NCBI GenBank assembly: GCA_964035795.1
Contig: OZ038321.1
Span: forward strand, 7,848,079-7,912,078
DNA from: Pterobdella sp. o SKG-2022
Taxonomy: Eukaryota > Annelida > Clitellata > Hirudinida > Piscicolidae
Reading direction: 5' to 3'
Length of the DNA: 64,000 nt
Of this stretch, positions 56,201-58,806 are shown one piece after another. Below the pieces are notes generated by a model. That model ran no database searches, was not told the DNA's origin, and saw nothing but the letters and a program-made list of their open reading frames with translations. The stretch's first letter is position 1. Each line of letters begins with the position of its first letter. Position numbers and translations under genes: made by a program.

Positions 56201-58806
56201 GTTGTTTGCGTTGATGTTGCAATCGTTGTCGAAACTGTTGTAGCTGTAGCCAATGAAGTTGTTGTTACAGTTATTGTAGTTGGCGTTGTTGTTTCTACAG
56301 TAGTAACTGTTGGCGTAGATTTAGACAACATTTCTGTCGTTGTTGTCATAATAACAGTTGTTGTTTGCGTTGATGTTGCAATCGCTGTCGAAACTGTTGT
56401 AGCTGTAGCCAATGAAGTTGTTGTTACAGTTATTGTAGTTGGCGTTGTTGTTTCTACAGTAGTAACTGTTGGCGTAGATTTAGACAATTTTTCTGTCGTT
56501 GTTGTCATAATAACTGTTGTTGTTTGCGTTGATGTTGCAATCGTTGTCGAAACTGTTGTAGCTGTAGCCAATGAAGTTGTTGTTACAGTTATTGTAGTTG
56601 GCGTTGTTGTTTCTACAGTAGTAACTGTTGGCGTAGATTTAGACAACATTTCTGTCGTTGTTGTCATAATAACAGTTGTTGTTTGCGTTGATGTTGCAAT
56701 CGTTGTCGAAACTGTTGTAGCTGTAGCCAATGAAGTTGTTGTTACAGAAATTGTAGTTGGCGTTGTTGTTTCTACAGTAGTAACTGTTGGCGTAGATTTA
56801 GACAACATTTCTGTCTTTGTTGTCATAATAACAGTTGTTGTTTGCGTTGATGTTGCAATCGTTGTCGAAATTGTTGTAGCTGTAGCCAATGAAGTTGTTG
56901 TTACAGTTATTGTAGTTGGCGTTTTTGTTTCTACAGTAGTAACTGTTGGCGTAGATTTAGACAACATTTCTGTCGTTGTTGTCATAATAACAGTTGTTGT
57001 TTGCGTTGATGTTGCAATCGTTGTCGAAACTGTTGTAGCTGTAGCCAATGAAGTTGTTGTTACAGTTCTTGTAGTTGGCGTTGTTGTTTCTACAGTAGTA
57101 ACTGTTGGCGTAGATTTAGACAACATTTCTGTCGTTGTTGTCATAATAACAGTTGTTGTTTGCGTTGATGTTGCAATCGTTGTCGAAACTGTTGTAGCTG
57201 TAGCCAATGAAGTTGTTGTTACAGTTATTGTAGTTGGCGTTGTTGTTTCTACAGTAGTAACTGTTGGCGTAGATTTAGACAACATTTCTGTCGTTGTTGT
57301 CATAATAACAGTTGTTGTTTGCGTTGATGTTGCAATCGTTGTCGAAACTGTTGTAGCTGTAGCCAATGAAGTTGTTGTTACAGTTATTGTAGTTGGCGTT
57401 GTTGTTTCTACAGTAGTAATTGTTGGCGTAGATTTAGACAACATTTCTGTCGTTGTTGTCATAATAACAGTTGTTGTTTGCGTTGATGTTGCAATCGTTG
57501 TCGAAACTGTTGTAGCTGTAGCCAATGAAGTTGTTGTTACAGTTATTGTAGTTGGCGTTGTTGTTTCTACAGTAGTAACTGTTGGCGTAGATTTAGACAA
57601 TATTTCTGTCGTTGTTGTCATAATAACAGTTGTTGTTTGCGTTGATGTTGCAATCGTTGTCGAAACTGTTGTAGCTGTAGCCAATGAAGTTGTTGTTACA
57701 GTTATTGTAGTTGGCGTTGTTGTTTCTACAGTAGTAACTGTTGGCGTAGATTTAGACAACATTTCTGTCGTTGTTGTCATAATAACAGTTGTTGTTTGCG
57801 TTGATGTTGCAATCGTTGTCGAAACTGTTGTAGCTGTAGCCAATGAAGTTGTTGTTACAGTTATTGTAGTTGGCGTTGTTGTTTCTACAGTAGTAACTGT
57901 TGGCGTAGATTTAGACAACATTTCTGTCGTTGTTGTCATAATAACAGTTGTTGTTTGCGTTGATGTTGCAATCGTTGTCGAAACTGTTGTAGCTGTAGCC
58001 AATGAAGTTGTTGTTACAGTTATTGTAGTTGGCGTTGTTGTTTCTACAGTAGTAACTGTTGGCGTAGATTTAGACAACATTTCTGTCGTTGTTGTCATAA
58101 TAACAGTTGTTGTTTGCGTTGATGTTGCAATCGTTGTCGAAACTGTTGTAGCTGTAGCCAATGAAGTTGTTGTTACAGTTATTGTAGTTGGCGTTGTTGT
58201 TTCTACAGTAGTAACTGTTGGCGTAGATTTAGACAACATTTCTGTCGTTGTTGTCATAATAACAGTTGTTGTTTGCGTTGATGTTGCAATCGTTGTCGAA
58301 ACTGTTGTAGCTGTAGCCAATGAAGTTGTTGTTACAGTTATTGTAGTTGGCGTTGTTGTTTCTACAGTAGTAACTGTTGGCGTAGATTTAGACAACATTT
58401 CTGTCGTTGTTGTCATAATAACAGTTGTTGTTTGCGTTGATGTTGCAATCGTTGTCGAAACTGTTGTAGCTGTAGCCAATGAAGTTGTTGTTACAGTTAT
58501 TGTAGTTGGCGTTGTTGTTTCTACAGTAGTAACTGTTGGCGTAGATTTAGACAACATTTCTGTCGTTGTTGTCATAATAACAGTTGTTGTTTNNNNNNNN
58601 NNNNNNNNNNNNNNNNNNNNNNNNNNNNNNNNNNNNNNNNNNNNNNNNNNNNNNNNNNNNNNNNNNNNNNNNNNNNNNNNNNNNNNNNNNNNNNNNNNNN
58701 NNNNNNNNNNNNNNNNNNNNNNNNNNNNNNNNNNNNNNNNNNNNNNNNNNNNNNNNNNNNNNNNNNNNNNNNNNNNNNNNNNNNNNNNNNNNATAAGTGT
58801 TGACAT
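26116..58806 (-). CDS. giant Thr/Ser-rich mucin-like repeat protein, partial (upstream block)
   Basis: This minus-strand frame is open from the gap edge at 58592 down to a stop at 26116, about 204 units of 53 residues. Each unit carries motifs such as TTTVIM, TTTTEMLSKSTPTV, TTVETTTPTT, SLATATTVS and TTIATSTQ. Composition per unit is 27 Thr, 5 Ser, 5 Val, 3 Ile, 3 Ala, 2 Pro, 2 Glu, 1 Lys, 1 Gln, 2 Met, 2 Leu. Long Thr/Ser tandem repeats with Pro are typical of heavily O-glycosylated secreted or surface mucins, and also of some glue and silk proteins. That role is inferred here: no signal peptide, cysteine-rich, EGF, SEA or membrane domain is visible. The nominal start (ATG at 58806, reading MSTL) lies across 200 N and directly after an in-frame TAA, so it is not reliable. 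The frame ends because one extra T near 26220 shifts the last 35 codons into an Asn-rich frame. Confidence 0.6.
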   Translation of the reverse strand: MSTLXXXXXXXXXXXXXXXXXXXXXXXXXXXXXXXXXXXXXXXXXXXXXXXXXXXXXXXXXXXXXXXXXXXXTTTVIMTTTTEMLSKSTPTVTTVETTTPTTITVTTTSLATATTVSTTIATSTQTTTVIMTTTTEMLSKSTPTVTTVETTTPTTITVTTTSLATATTVSTTIATSTQTTTVIMTTTTEMLSKSTPTVTTVETTTPTTITVTTTSLATATTVSTTIATSTQTTTVIMTTTTEMLSKSTPTVTTVETTTPTTITVTTTSLATATTVSTTIATSTQTTTVIMTTTTEMLSKSTPTVTTVETTTPTTITVTTTSLATATTVSTTIATSTQTTTVIMTTTTEMLSKSTPTVTTVETTTPTTITVTTTSLATATTVSTTIATSTQTTTVIMTTTTEILSKSTPTVTTVETTTPTTITVTTTSLATATTVSTTIATSTQTTTVIMTTTTEMLSKSTPTITTVETTTPTTITVTTTSLATATTVSTTIATSTQTTTVIMTTTTEMLSKSTPTVTTVETTTPTTITVTTTSLATATTVSTTIATSTQTTTVIMTTTTEMLSKSTPTVTTVETTTPTTRTVTTTSLATATTVSTTIATSTQTTTVIMTTTTEMLSKSTPTVTTVETKTPTTITVTTTSLATATTISTTIATSTQTTTVIMTTKTEMLSKSTPTVTTVETTTPTTISVTTTSLATATTVSTTIATSTQTTTVIMTTTTEMLSKSTPTVTTVETTTPTTITVTTTSLATATTVSTTIATSTQTTTVIMTTTTEKLSKSTPTVTTVETTTPTTITVTTTSLATATTVSTAIATSTQTTTVIMTTTTEMLSKSTPTVTTVETTTPTTITVTTTSLATATTVSTTIATSTQTTTVIMTTTTEMLSKSTPTVTTVETTTPTTITVRTTSLATATTVSTTIATSTQTTTVIMTTTTEMLSKSTPTVTTVETTTPTTITVTTTSLATATTISTTIATSTQTTTVIMTTKTEMLSKSTPTVTTVKTTTPTTISVTTTSLATATTVSTTIATSTQTTTVIMTTTTEMLSKSTPTVTTVETTTPTTITVTTTSLATATTVSTTIATSTQTTTVIMTTTTEMLSKSTPTITTVETTTPTTITVTTTSLATATTVSTTIATSTQTTTVIMTTTTEMLSKSTPTVTTVETTTPTTITVTTTSLATATTVSTTIATSTQTTTVIMTTTTEMLSKSTPTVTTVETTTPTTITVTTTSLATATTVSTTIATSTQTTTVIMTTTTEMLSKSTPTVTTVETTTPTTITVRTTSLATATTVSTTIATSTQTTTVIMTTTTEMLSKSTPTVTTVETTTPTTITVTTTSLATATTVSTTIATSTQTTTVFMTTTTEMLSKSTPTVTTVETTMPTTITVRTTSLATATTVSTTIATSTQTTTVIMTTTTEMLSKSTPTVTTVETTTPTTITVTTTSLATATTISTTIATSTQTTTVIMTTKTEMLSKSTPTVTTVETTTPTTISVTTTSLATATTVSTTIATSTQTTTVIMTTTTEMLSKSTPTVTTVETTTPTTITVTTTSLATATTISTTIATSTQTTTVIMTTKTEMLSKSTPTVTTVETTTPTTISVTTTSLATATTVSTTIATSTQTTTVIMTTTTEMLSKSTPTVTTVETTTPTTITVTTTSLATATTVSTTIATSTQTTTVIMTTTTEMLSKSTPTVTTVETTTPTTITVTTTSLATATTVSTTIATSTQTTTVIMTTTTEMLSKSTPTVTTVETTTPTTITVTTTSLATATTVSTTIATSTQTTTVIMTTTTEMLSKSTPTVTTVETTTPTTITVTTTSLATATTVSTTISTSTQTTTVIMTTTTEMLSKSTPTVTTVETTTPTTITVTTTSLATATTVSTTIATSTQTTTVIMTTTTEMLSKSTPTVTTVETTTPTTITVRTTSLATATTVSTTIATSTQTTTVIMTTTTEMLSKSTPTVTTVETTTPTTISVTTTSLATATTVSTTIATSTQTTTVIMTTTTEKLSKSTPTVTTVETTTPTTITVTTTSLATATTVSTAIATSTQTTTVIMTTTTEMLSKSTPTVTTVETTTPTTISVTTTSLATATTVSTTIATSTQTTTVIMTTTTEMLSKSTPTVTTVETTTPTTISVTTTSLATATTVSTTIATSTQTTTVIMTTTTEKLSKSTPTVTTVETTTPTTISVTTTSLATATTVSTTIATSTQTTTVIMTTTTEMLSKSTPTVTTVETTTPTTISVTTTSLATATTVSTTIATSTQTTTVIMTTTTEKLSKSTPTVTTVETTTPTTITVTTTSLATATTVSTAIATSTQTTTVIMTTTTEMLSKSTPTVTTVETTTPTTISVTTTSLATATTVSTTIATSTQTTTVIMTTTTEMLSKSTPTVTTVETTTPTTISVTTTSLATATTVSTTIATSTQTTTVIMTTTTEKLSKSTPTVTTVETTTPTTITVTTTSLATATTVSTAIATSTQTTTVIMTTTTEMLSKSTPTVTTVETTTPTTITVTTTSLATATTVSTTIATSTQTTTVFMTTTTEMLSKSTPTVTTVETTTPTTITVTTTSLATATTVSTTIATSTQTTTVIMTTTTEMLSKSTPTVTTVETTTPTTITVTTTSLATATTISTTIATSTQTTTVIMTTKTEMLSKSTPTVTTVETTTPTTISVTTTSLATATTISTTIATSTQTTTVIMTTKTEMLSKSTPTVTTVETTTPTTISVTTTSLATATTVSTTIATSTQTTTVIMTTTTEKLSKSTPTVTTVETTTPTTISVTTTSLATATTVSTTIATSTQTTTVIMTTTTEMLSKSTPTVTTVETTTPTTISVTTTSLATATTVSTTIATSTQTTTVIMTTTTEKLSKSTPTVTTVETTTPTTITVTTTSLATATTVSTAIATSTQTTTVIMTTTTEMLSKSTPTVTTVETTTPTTISVTTTSLATATTVSTTIATSTQTTTVIMTTTTEMLSKSTPTVTTVETTTPTTISVTTTSLATATTVSTTIATSTQTTTVIMTTTTEKLSKSTPTVTTVETTTPTTITVTTTSLATATTVSTAIATSTQTTTVIMTTTTEMLSKSTPTVTTVETTTPTTISVTTTSLATATTVSTTIATSTQTTTVIMTTTTEKLSKSTPTVTTVETTTPTTITVTTTSLATATTVSTAIATSTQTTTVIMTTTTEMLSKSTPTVTTVETTTPTTITVTTTSLATATTVSTTIATSTQTTTVIMTTKTEMLSKSTPTVTTVETTTPTTISVTTTSLATATTVSTTIATSTQTTTVIMTTTTEMLSKSTPTVTTVETTTPTTISVTTTSLATATTVSTTIATSTQTTTVIMTTTTEMLSKSTPTVTTVETTTPTTITVRTTSLATATTVSTTIATSTQTTTVIMTTTTEMLSKSTPTVTTVETTTPTTISVTTTSLATATTVSTTIATSTQTTTVIMTTTTEMLFKSTPTVTTVETTTPTTITVRTTSLATATTVSTTIATSTQTTTVIMTTTTEMLSKSTPTVTTVETTTPTTISVTTTSLATATTVSTTIATSTQTTTVIMTTKTEMLSKSTPTVTTVETTTPTTITVRTTSLATATTVSTTIATSTQTTTVIMTTTTEMLSKSTPTVTTVETTTPTTISVTTTSLATATTVSTTIATSTQTTTVIMTTTTEMLFKSTPTVTTVETTTPTTITVRTTSLATATTVSTTIATSTQTTTVIMTTTTEMLSKSTPTVTTVETTTPTTISVTTTSLATATTVSTTIATSTQTTTVIMTTTTEMLSKSTPTVTTVETTTPTTITVTTTSLATATTVSTTIATSTQTTTVIMTTTTEMLSKSTPTVTTVETTTPTTITVTTTSLATATTVSTTIATSTQTTTVIMTTTTEMLSKSTPTVTTVETTTPTTITVRTTSLATATTVSTTIATSTQTTTVIMTTTTEMLSKSTPTVTTVETTTPTTISVTTTSLATATTVSTTIATSTQTTTVIMTTKTEMLSKSTPTVTTVETTTPTTITVTTTSLATATTVSTTIATSTQTTTVIMTTTTEMLSKSTPTVTTVETTTPTTITVRTTSLATATTVSTTIATSTQTTTVIMTTTTEMLSKSTPTVTTVETTTPTTITVRTTSLATATTVSTTIATSTQTTTVIMTTTTEMLSKSTPTVTTVETTTPTTISVTTTSLATATTVSTTIATSTQTTTVIMTTTTEMLFKSTPTVTTVETTTPTTITVRTTSLATATTVSTTIATSTQTTTVIMTTTTEMLSKSTPTVTTVETTTPTTISVTTTSMATATTVSTTIATSTQTTTVIMTTTTEMLSKSTPTVTTVETTTPTTITVTTTSLATATTISTTIATSTQTTTVIMTTKTEMLSKSTPTVTTVETTTPTTITVTTTSLATATTVSTTIATSTQTTTVIMTTKTEMLSKSTPTVTTVETTTPTTITVKTTSLATATTVSTTIATSTQTTTVIMTTTTEMLSKSTPTVTTVETTTPTTITVRTTSLATATTVSTTIATSTQTTTVMTTTTEMLSKSTPTVTTVETTTPTTITVTTTSLATATTVSTTIATSTQTTTVIMTTTTEMLSKSTPTVTTVETTTPTTITVTTTSLATATTVSTTIATSTQTTTVIMTTTTEMLSKSTPTVTTVETTTPTTISVTTISLATDTTVSTTIATSTQTTTVIMTTTTEMLSKSTPTVTTVETTTPTTITVTTTSLATATTVSTTIATSTQTTTVIMTTTTEMLSKSTPTVTTVETTTPTTITVRTTSLATATTVSTTIATSTQTTTVMTTTTEMLSESTPTVTTVETTTPTTITVTTTSLATATTVSTTIATSTQTTTVIMTTTTEMLSKSTPTVTTVETTTPTTISVTTTSLATATTVSTTIATSTQTTTVIMTTKTEMLSKSTPTVTTVETTTPTTITVTTTSLATATTVSTRIATSTQTTTVIMTTTTEMLSKSTPTVTTVETTTPTTISVTTTSMATATTVSTTIATSTQTTTVIMTTTTEMLSKSTPTVTTVETTTPTTITVTTTSLATATTVSTTIATSTQTTTVIMTTTTEMLSKSTPTVTTVETTTPTTISVTTTSLATATTVSTTIATSTQTTTVIMTTKTEMLSKSTPTVTTVETTTPTTITVTTTSLATATTVSTRIATSTQTTTVIMTTTTEMLSKSTPTVTTVETTTPTTITVTTTSLATATTVSTTIATSTQTTTVIMTTTTEMLSKSTPTVTTVETTTPTTISVTTTSMATATTVSTTIATSTQTTTVIMTTTTEMLSKSTPTVTTVETTTPTTITVTTTSLATATTVSTTIATSTQTTTVIMTTTTEMLSKSTPTVTTVETTTPTTISVTTTSLATATTVSTTIATSTQTTTVIMTTTTEMLSKSTPTVTTVETTTPTTITVTTTSLATATTVSTTIATSTQTTTVIMTTTTEMLSKSTPTVTTVETTTLTTISVTTTSLATATTVSTTIATSTQTTTVIMTTTTEMLSKSTPTITTVETTTPTTITVTTTSLATATTVSTTIATSTQTTTVIMTTTKEMLSKSTPTVTTVETTTPTTISVTTTSLATATTVSTTIATSTQTTTVIMTTTTEMLSKSTPTVTTVETTTPTTITVTTTSLATATTVSTTIATSTQTTTVIMTTTTEMLSKSTPTVTTVETTTPTTITVTTTSLATATTVSTTIATSTQTTTVIMTTTTEMLSKSTPTVTTVETTTPTTITVTTTSLATATTVSTTIATSTQTTTVIMTTTKEMLSKSTPTVTTVETTTPTTITVTTTSLATATTVSTTIATSTQTTTVIMTTTTEMLSKSTPTVTTVETTTPTTITVTTTSLATATTVSTTIATSTQTTTVIMTTTTEMLSKSTPTVTTVETTTPTTITVTTTSLATATTVSTTIATSTQTTTVIMTTTTEMLSKSTPTVTTVETTTPTTITVTTTSLATATTVSTTIATSTQTTTVIMTTTTEMLSKSTPTVTTVETTTPTTITVTTTSLATATTVSTTIATSTQTTTVIRTTTTELLSKSTPTVTTVETTTPTTITVTTTSLATATTVSTTIATSTQTTTVIMTTTTEILSKSTPTVTTVETTTPTTITVTTTSLATATTVSTTIATSTQTTTVIMTTTTEILSKSTPTVTTVETTTPTTISVTTTSLATATTVSTTIATSTQTTTVIMTTTTEMLSKSTPTVTTVETTTPTTITVTTTSLATATTVSTTIATSTQTTTVIMTTTTEMLSKSTPTVTTVETTTPTTISVSTTSLATATTVSTTIATSTQTTTVIMTTTTEMLSKSTPTVTTVETTTPTTITVTTTSLATATTVSTTIATSTQTTTVIMTTTTEMLSKSTPTVTTVETTTPTTISVTTTSLATATTVSTTIATSTQTTTVIMTTTTEMLSKSTPTVTTVETTTPTTISVTTTSLATATTVSTTIATSTQTTTVIMTTTTEMLSISTPTVTTVETTTPTTITVTTTSLATATTVSTTIATSTQTTTVIMTTTTEMLSKSTPTVTTVETTTPTTITVTTTSLATATTVSTTIATSTQTTTVIMTTTTEILSKSTPTVTTVETTTPTTISVTTTSLATATTVSTTIATSTQTTTVIMTTTTEMLSKSTPTVTTVETTTPTTITVTTTSLATATTVSTTIATSTQTTTVIMTTTIEMLSKSTPTVTTVATTTPTTITVTTTSLATATTVSTTIATSTQTTTVIMTTTTEMLSKSTPTVTTVETTTPTTITVTTTSLATATTVSTTIATSTQTTTVIMTTTTEMLSKSTPTVTTVETITPTTITVRTTSLATATTVSTTIATSTQTTTVIMTTTTEMLSKSTPTVTTVETTTPTTISVTTTSLATATTVSTTNALSTQTTTVIMTTKSEMLSKSTPTVTTVETITPTTITVTTTSLATATTVSTTIATSTQTTTVIMTTTTEMLSKSTPTVTTVETTMPTTITVTTTSLATATTVSTTIATSTQTTTVIMTTTTEILSKSTPTVTTVETTTPTTITVTTTSLATATTVSTTIATSTQTTTVIMTTTIEMLSKSTPTVTTVETTTPTTITVTTTSLATATTVSTTIATSTQTTTVIRTTTTEMLSKSTPTVTTVETITPTTITVRTTSLATATTVSTTIATSTQTTTVIMTTTTEMLSKSTPTVTTVETTTPTTISVTTTSLATATTVSTTNALSTQTTTVIMTTKSEMLSKSTPTVTTVETITPTTITVTTTSLATATTVSTTIATSTQTTTVIMTTTTEMLSKSTPTVTTVETTMPTTITVTTTSLATATTVSTTIATSTQTTTVIMTTTTEILSKSTPTVTTVETTTPTTITVTTTSLATATTVSTTIATSTQTTTVIMTTTIEMLSKSTPTVTTVETTTPTTITVTTTSLATATTVSTTIATSTQTTTVIRTTTTEMLSKSTPTVTTVETTTPTTITVTTTSLATATTVSTTIATSTQTTTVIMTTTTEILSKSTPTVTTVETTTPTTISVTTTSLATATTVSTTIATSTQTTTVIMTTTTEMLSKSTPTVTTVETTTPTTITVTTTSLATATTVSTTIATSTQTTTVIMTTTTEMLSKSTPTVTTVETTTPTTISVSTTSLATATTVSTTIATSTQTTTVIMTTTTEMLSISTPTVTTVETTTPTTITVTTTSLATATTVSTTIATSTQTTTVIMSTTTEMLSKSTPTVTTVETITPTTITVRTTSLATATTVSTTIATSTQTTTVIMTTTTEMLSISTPTVTTVETTTPTTITVTTTSLATATTVSTTIATSTQTTTVIMTTTTEMLSKSTPTVTTVETTTPTTISVTTTSLATATTVSTTIATSTQTTTVIMTTTIEMLSKSTPTVTTVETTTPTTITVTTTSLATATTVSTTIATSTQTTTVIMTTTTEMLSKSTPTVTTVETTTPTTITVTTTSLATATTVSTTIATSTQTTTVIMTTTTEMLFKSTPTVTTVETTTPTTISVTTTSLATATTVSTTIATSTQTTTVIMTTTTEMLSKSTPTVTTVETTTPTTISVTTTSLATATTVSTTIATSTQTTTVIMTTTTEMLSKSTPTVTTVETTTPTTITVTTTSLATATTVSTTIATSTQTTTVIMTTTTEMLFKSTPTVTTVETTTPTTISVTTTSLATATTVSTTIATSTQTTTVIMTTTTEMLSKSTPTVTTVETTTPTTITVTTTSLATATTVSTTIATSTQTTTVIMTTTTEMLSKSTPTVTTVETTTPTTITVTTTSLATATTVSTTIATSTQTTTVIMTTTTEMLSKSTPTVTTVETTTPTTISVTTTSLATATTVSTTIATSTQTTTVIMTTTTEMLSKSTPTVTTVETITPTTITVTTTSLATATTVSTTIATSTQTTTVIMTTRTEMLSKSTPTVTTVETTTPTTITVTTTSLATATTVSTTIATSTQTTTVIMTTTTEMLSKSTPTVTTVETTTPTTITVTTTSLATATTVSTTIATSTQTTTVIMTTTTEMLSKSTPTVTTVETITPTTITVTTTSLATATTVSTTIATSTQTTTVIMTTTTEMLSKSTPTVTTVETTTPTTITVTTTSLATATTVSTTIATSTQTTTVIMTTTTEMLFKSTPTVTTVETTTPTTISVTTTSLATATTVSTTIATSTQTTTVIMTTTTEMLSKSTPTVTTVETTTPTTITVTTTSLATATTVSTTIATSTQTTTVIMTTTTEMLSKSTPTVTTVETTTPTTITVTTTSLATATTVSTTIATSTQTTTVIMTTTTEMLSKSTPTVTTVETTTPTTITVTTTSLATATTVSTTIATSTQTTTVIMTTTTEMLSKSTPTVTTVETTTPTTITVTTTSLATATTVSTTIATSTQTTTVIMTTTTEMLSKSTPTVTTVETTTPTTITVTTTSLATATTVSTTIATSTQTTTVIMTTTTEMLSKSTPTVTTVETTTPTTITVTTTSLATATTVSTTIATSTQTTTVIMTTTTEMLSKSTPTVTTVETTTPTTITVTTTSLATATTVSTTIATSTQTTTVIMTTTTEMLSKSTPTVTTVETTTPTTITVTTTSLATATTVSTTIATSTQTTTVIMTTTTEMLSKSTPTVTTVETTTPTTITVTTTSLATATTVSTTIATSTQTTTVIMTTTTEMLSKSTPTVTTVETTTPTTITVTTTSLATATTVSTTIATSTQTTTVIMTTTTEMLSKSTPTVTTVETTTPTTITVTTTSLATATTVSTTIATSTQTTTVIMTTTTEMLSKSTPTVTTVETTTPTTITVTTTSLATATTVSTTIATSTQTTTVIMTTTTEMLSKSTPTVTTVETTTPTTITVTTTSLATATTVSTTIATSTQTTTVIMTTTTEMLSKSTPTVTTVETTTPTTITVTTTSLATATTVPTTIATSTQTTTVIMTTTTEMLSKSTPTVTTVETTTPTTISVTTTSLATATTVSTTIATSTQTTTVIMTTTTEMLSKSTPTVTTVETTTPTTITVTTTSLATATTVPTTIATSTQTTTVIMTTTTEMLSKSTPTVTTVETTTPTTISVTTTSLATATTVSTTIATSTQTTAVIMTTTTEMLSKSTPTVTTVETTTPTTITVTTTSLATATTVSTTIATSTQTTTVIMTTTTEMLSKSTPTVTTVETTTPTTITVTTTSLATATTVSTTIATSTQTTTVIMTTTTEMLSKSTPTVTTVETTTPTTITVTTTSLATATTVSTTIATSTQTTTVIMTTTTEMLSKSTPKVTTVETTTPTTITVTTTSLATATTVPTTIATSTQTTTVIMRTTTEMLSKSTPTVTTVETTTPTTITVTTTSLATATTVSTTIATSTQTTTVIMTTTTEMLSKSTPTVTTVETTTPTTITVTTTSLATATTVSTTIATSTQTTTVIMTTTTEMLSKSTPTVTTVETTTPTTITVTTTSLATATTVSTTIATSTQTTTVIMTTTTEMLSKSTPTVTTVETTTPTTITVTTTSLATATTVSTTIATSTQTTTVIMTTTTEMLSKSTPTVTTVETTTPTTITVTTTSLATATTVSTTIATSTQTTTVIMTTTTEMLSKSTPTVTTVETTTPTTITVTTTSLATATTVSTTIATSTQTTTVIMTTTTEMLSKSTPTVTTVETSTPTTITVTTTSLATATTVSTTIATSTQTTTVIMTTTTEMLSKSTPTVTTVETTTPTTISVTTTSLATATTVSTTIATSTQTTTVIMTTTTEMLSKSTPTVTTVETTTPTTITVTTTSLATATTVSTTNALSTQTTTVIMTTKTEMLSKSTPTVTTVETITPTTITVTTTSLATATTVSTTIATSTQTTTVIMTTTTEMLSKSTPTVTTVETTTPTTISVTTTSLATATTVSTTIATSTQTTTVIMTTTTEMLSKSTPTVTTVETTTPTTISVTTTSLATATTVSTTNALSTQTTTVIMTTKSEMLSKSTPTVTTVETITPTTITVTTTSLATATTVSTTIATSTQTTTVIMTTTTEMLSKSTPTVTTVETTTPTTISVTTTSLATATTVSTTNALSTQTTTVIMTTKSEMLSKSTPTVTTVETITPTTITVTTTSLATATTVSTTIATSTQTTTVIMTTTTEMLSKSTPTVTTVETTTPTTISVTTTSLATATTVSTTIATSTQTTTVIMTTTTEMLSKSTPTVTTVETTTPTTISVTTTSLATATTVSTTIATSTQTTTVIMTTTTEMLSKSTPTVTTVETTTPTTISVTTTSLATATTVSTTIATSTQTTTVIMTTKTEMLSKSTPTVTTVETITPTTITVTTTSLATATTVSTTIATSTQTTTVIMTTTTEMLSKSTPTVTTVETTTPTTISVTTTSLATATTVSTTIATSTQTTTVIMTTTTEMLSKSTPTVTTVETTTPTTITVTTTSLATATTVSTTIATSTQTTTVIMTTTTEMLSKSTPTVTTVETTTPTTISVTTTSLATATTVSTTIATSTQTTTVIMTTTTEMLSKSTPTVTTVETTTPTTISVNNNFIGYSYNSFDNDCNINANNNCYYDNNDRNVV
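27480..28130. repeat. 2-unit dimer duplication with ctgActttg and ATGCAT
   Basis: A two-unit block holding gttAttg, ctgActttg and gataatgcattc, followed by an AA-type unit, occurs at about 27515 and again 318 bp (two units) later; ctgActttg starts at 27561 and 27879. In the minus frame the block changes Thr-Lys-Thr-Glu to Thr-Lys-Ser-Glu and TTIATS to TTNALS. A related unit without the ctgA change follows at about 28394. Confidence 0.75.
36740..38690. repeat. tandem duplication of a 6-unit (954-bp) block
   Basis: Eight markers recur with exactly 954 bp spacing: gtcCtaata (36796/37750), ttctAtcg (about 36942/37896), gacaaAattt (37092/38046), ggcAttg (37209/38163), gttAttg (37371/38325), gataatgcattc (37457/38411), the AA-type site (37515/38469) and gttCttac (37665/38619). 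At the far end the copies diverge: the unit after the second copy has gtcataata instead of gtcCtaata. Confidence 0.85.
43210..44440. repeat. 4- to 5-unit block duplication marked by gccaTtgaag and atcCttgtc
   Basis: The variant gccaTtgaag recurs at 43221 and 44016 (795 bp, five units), and atcCttgtc at 43510 and 44146 (636 bp, four units). The two copies thus have the same marker order but one unit fewer between the markers in the second. Both are followed by tgtcTttg and an AA-type unit. Confidence 0.75.
44540..45500. repeat. 5-unit block carrying a 3-base in-frame deletion, duplicated
   Basis: In two units the plus strand reads gttgtcataacag instead of gttgtcataataacag (gtca starts at 44585 and 45377), so one Ile codon is lost from the minus frame. 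The spacing is 792 bp, five units less the 3 bases. Both deleted units are followed at once by gttCttac. The deletion most likely arose once and was copied with its neighbours. Confidence 0.8.
49380..52900. repeat. higher-order zone with linked atcgCtgtc and gacaaTTTttc variants
   Basis: The variant atcgCtgtc occurs at 49389, 49707, 50184, 51456, 51933 and 52728, plus an outlier at 56385, all at whole-unit spacings (2, 3, 8, 3, 5 and 23 units). Each is followed about 102 bp later by gacaatttttc, and some copies also by ataaCtgttg. In the minus frame these are Thr to Ala and Met to Lys. The stretches starting at 50184 and 51933 match for several units at an offset of 1749 bp (11 units). Confidence 0.75.
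58593..58792. other. assembly gap of 200 N
   Basis: Exactly 200 undetermined bases separate the array from unique sequence. A round 200 suggests a placeholder or scaffolding gap, so real length is unknown. The array stops mid-unit at 58592, so additional units and the array edge are probably missing here. Confidence 0.97.

Larger units (their letters stand above)
1..58592 (-). repeat. 159-bp tandem array, about 368.5 units, mucin-like coding
   Basis: The same 159-bp unit recurs head to tail from the first base to the N-gap. For example, the GTA of the short plus-strand string GGCGTAGATTTAG falls at 35, the matching GTG at 24203 (152 exact periods later) and GTA again at 58541 (368 periods minus 6 bases). 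The only length changes I found are two 3-base deletions (about 44588 and 45380) and a compensating -1/+1 pair (about 26067 and 26220). A consensus unit on the plus strand holds 65 T, 40 G, 34 A and 20 C, so GC is 38% and T+G is 66%: a marked strand asymmetry. Units differ from each other at a handful of sites, most often a double change (acagTTatt or acagAAatt). Period and extent are seen directly. Exact copy number depends on the assembly, since many neighbouring units look identical. Confidence 0.98.
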
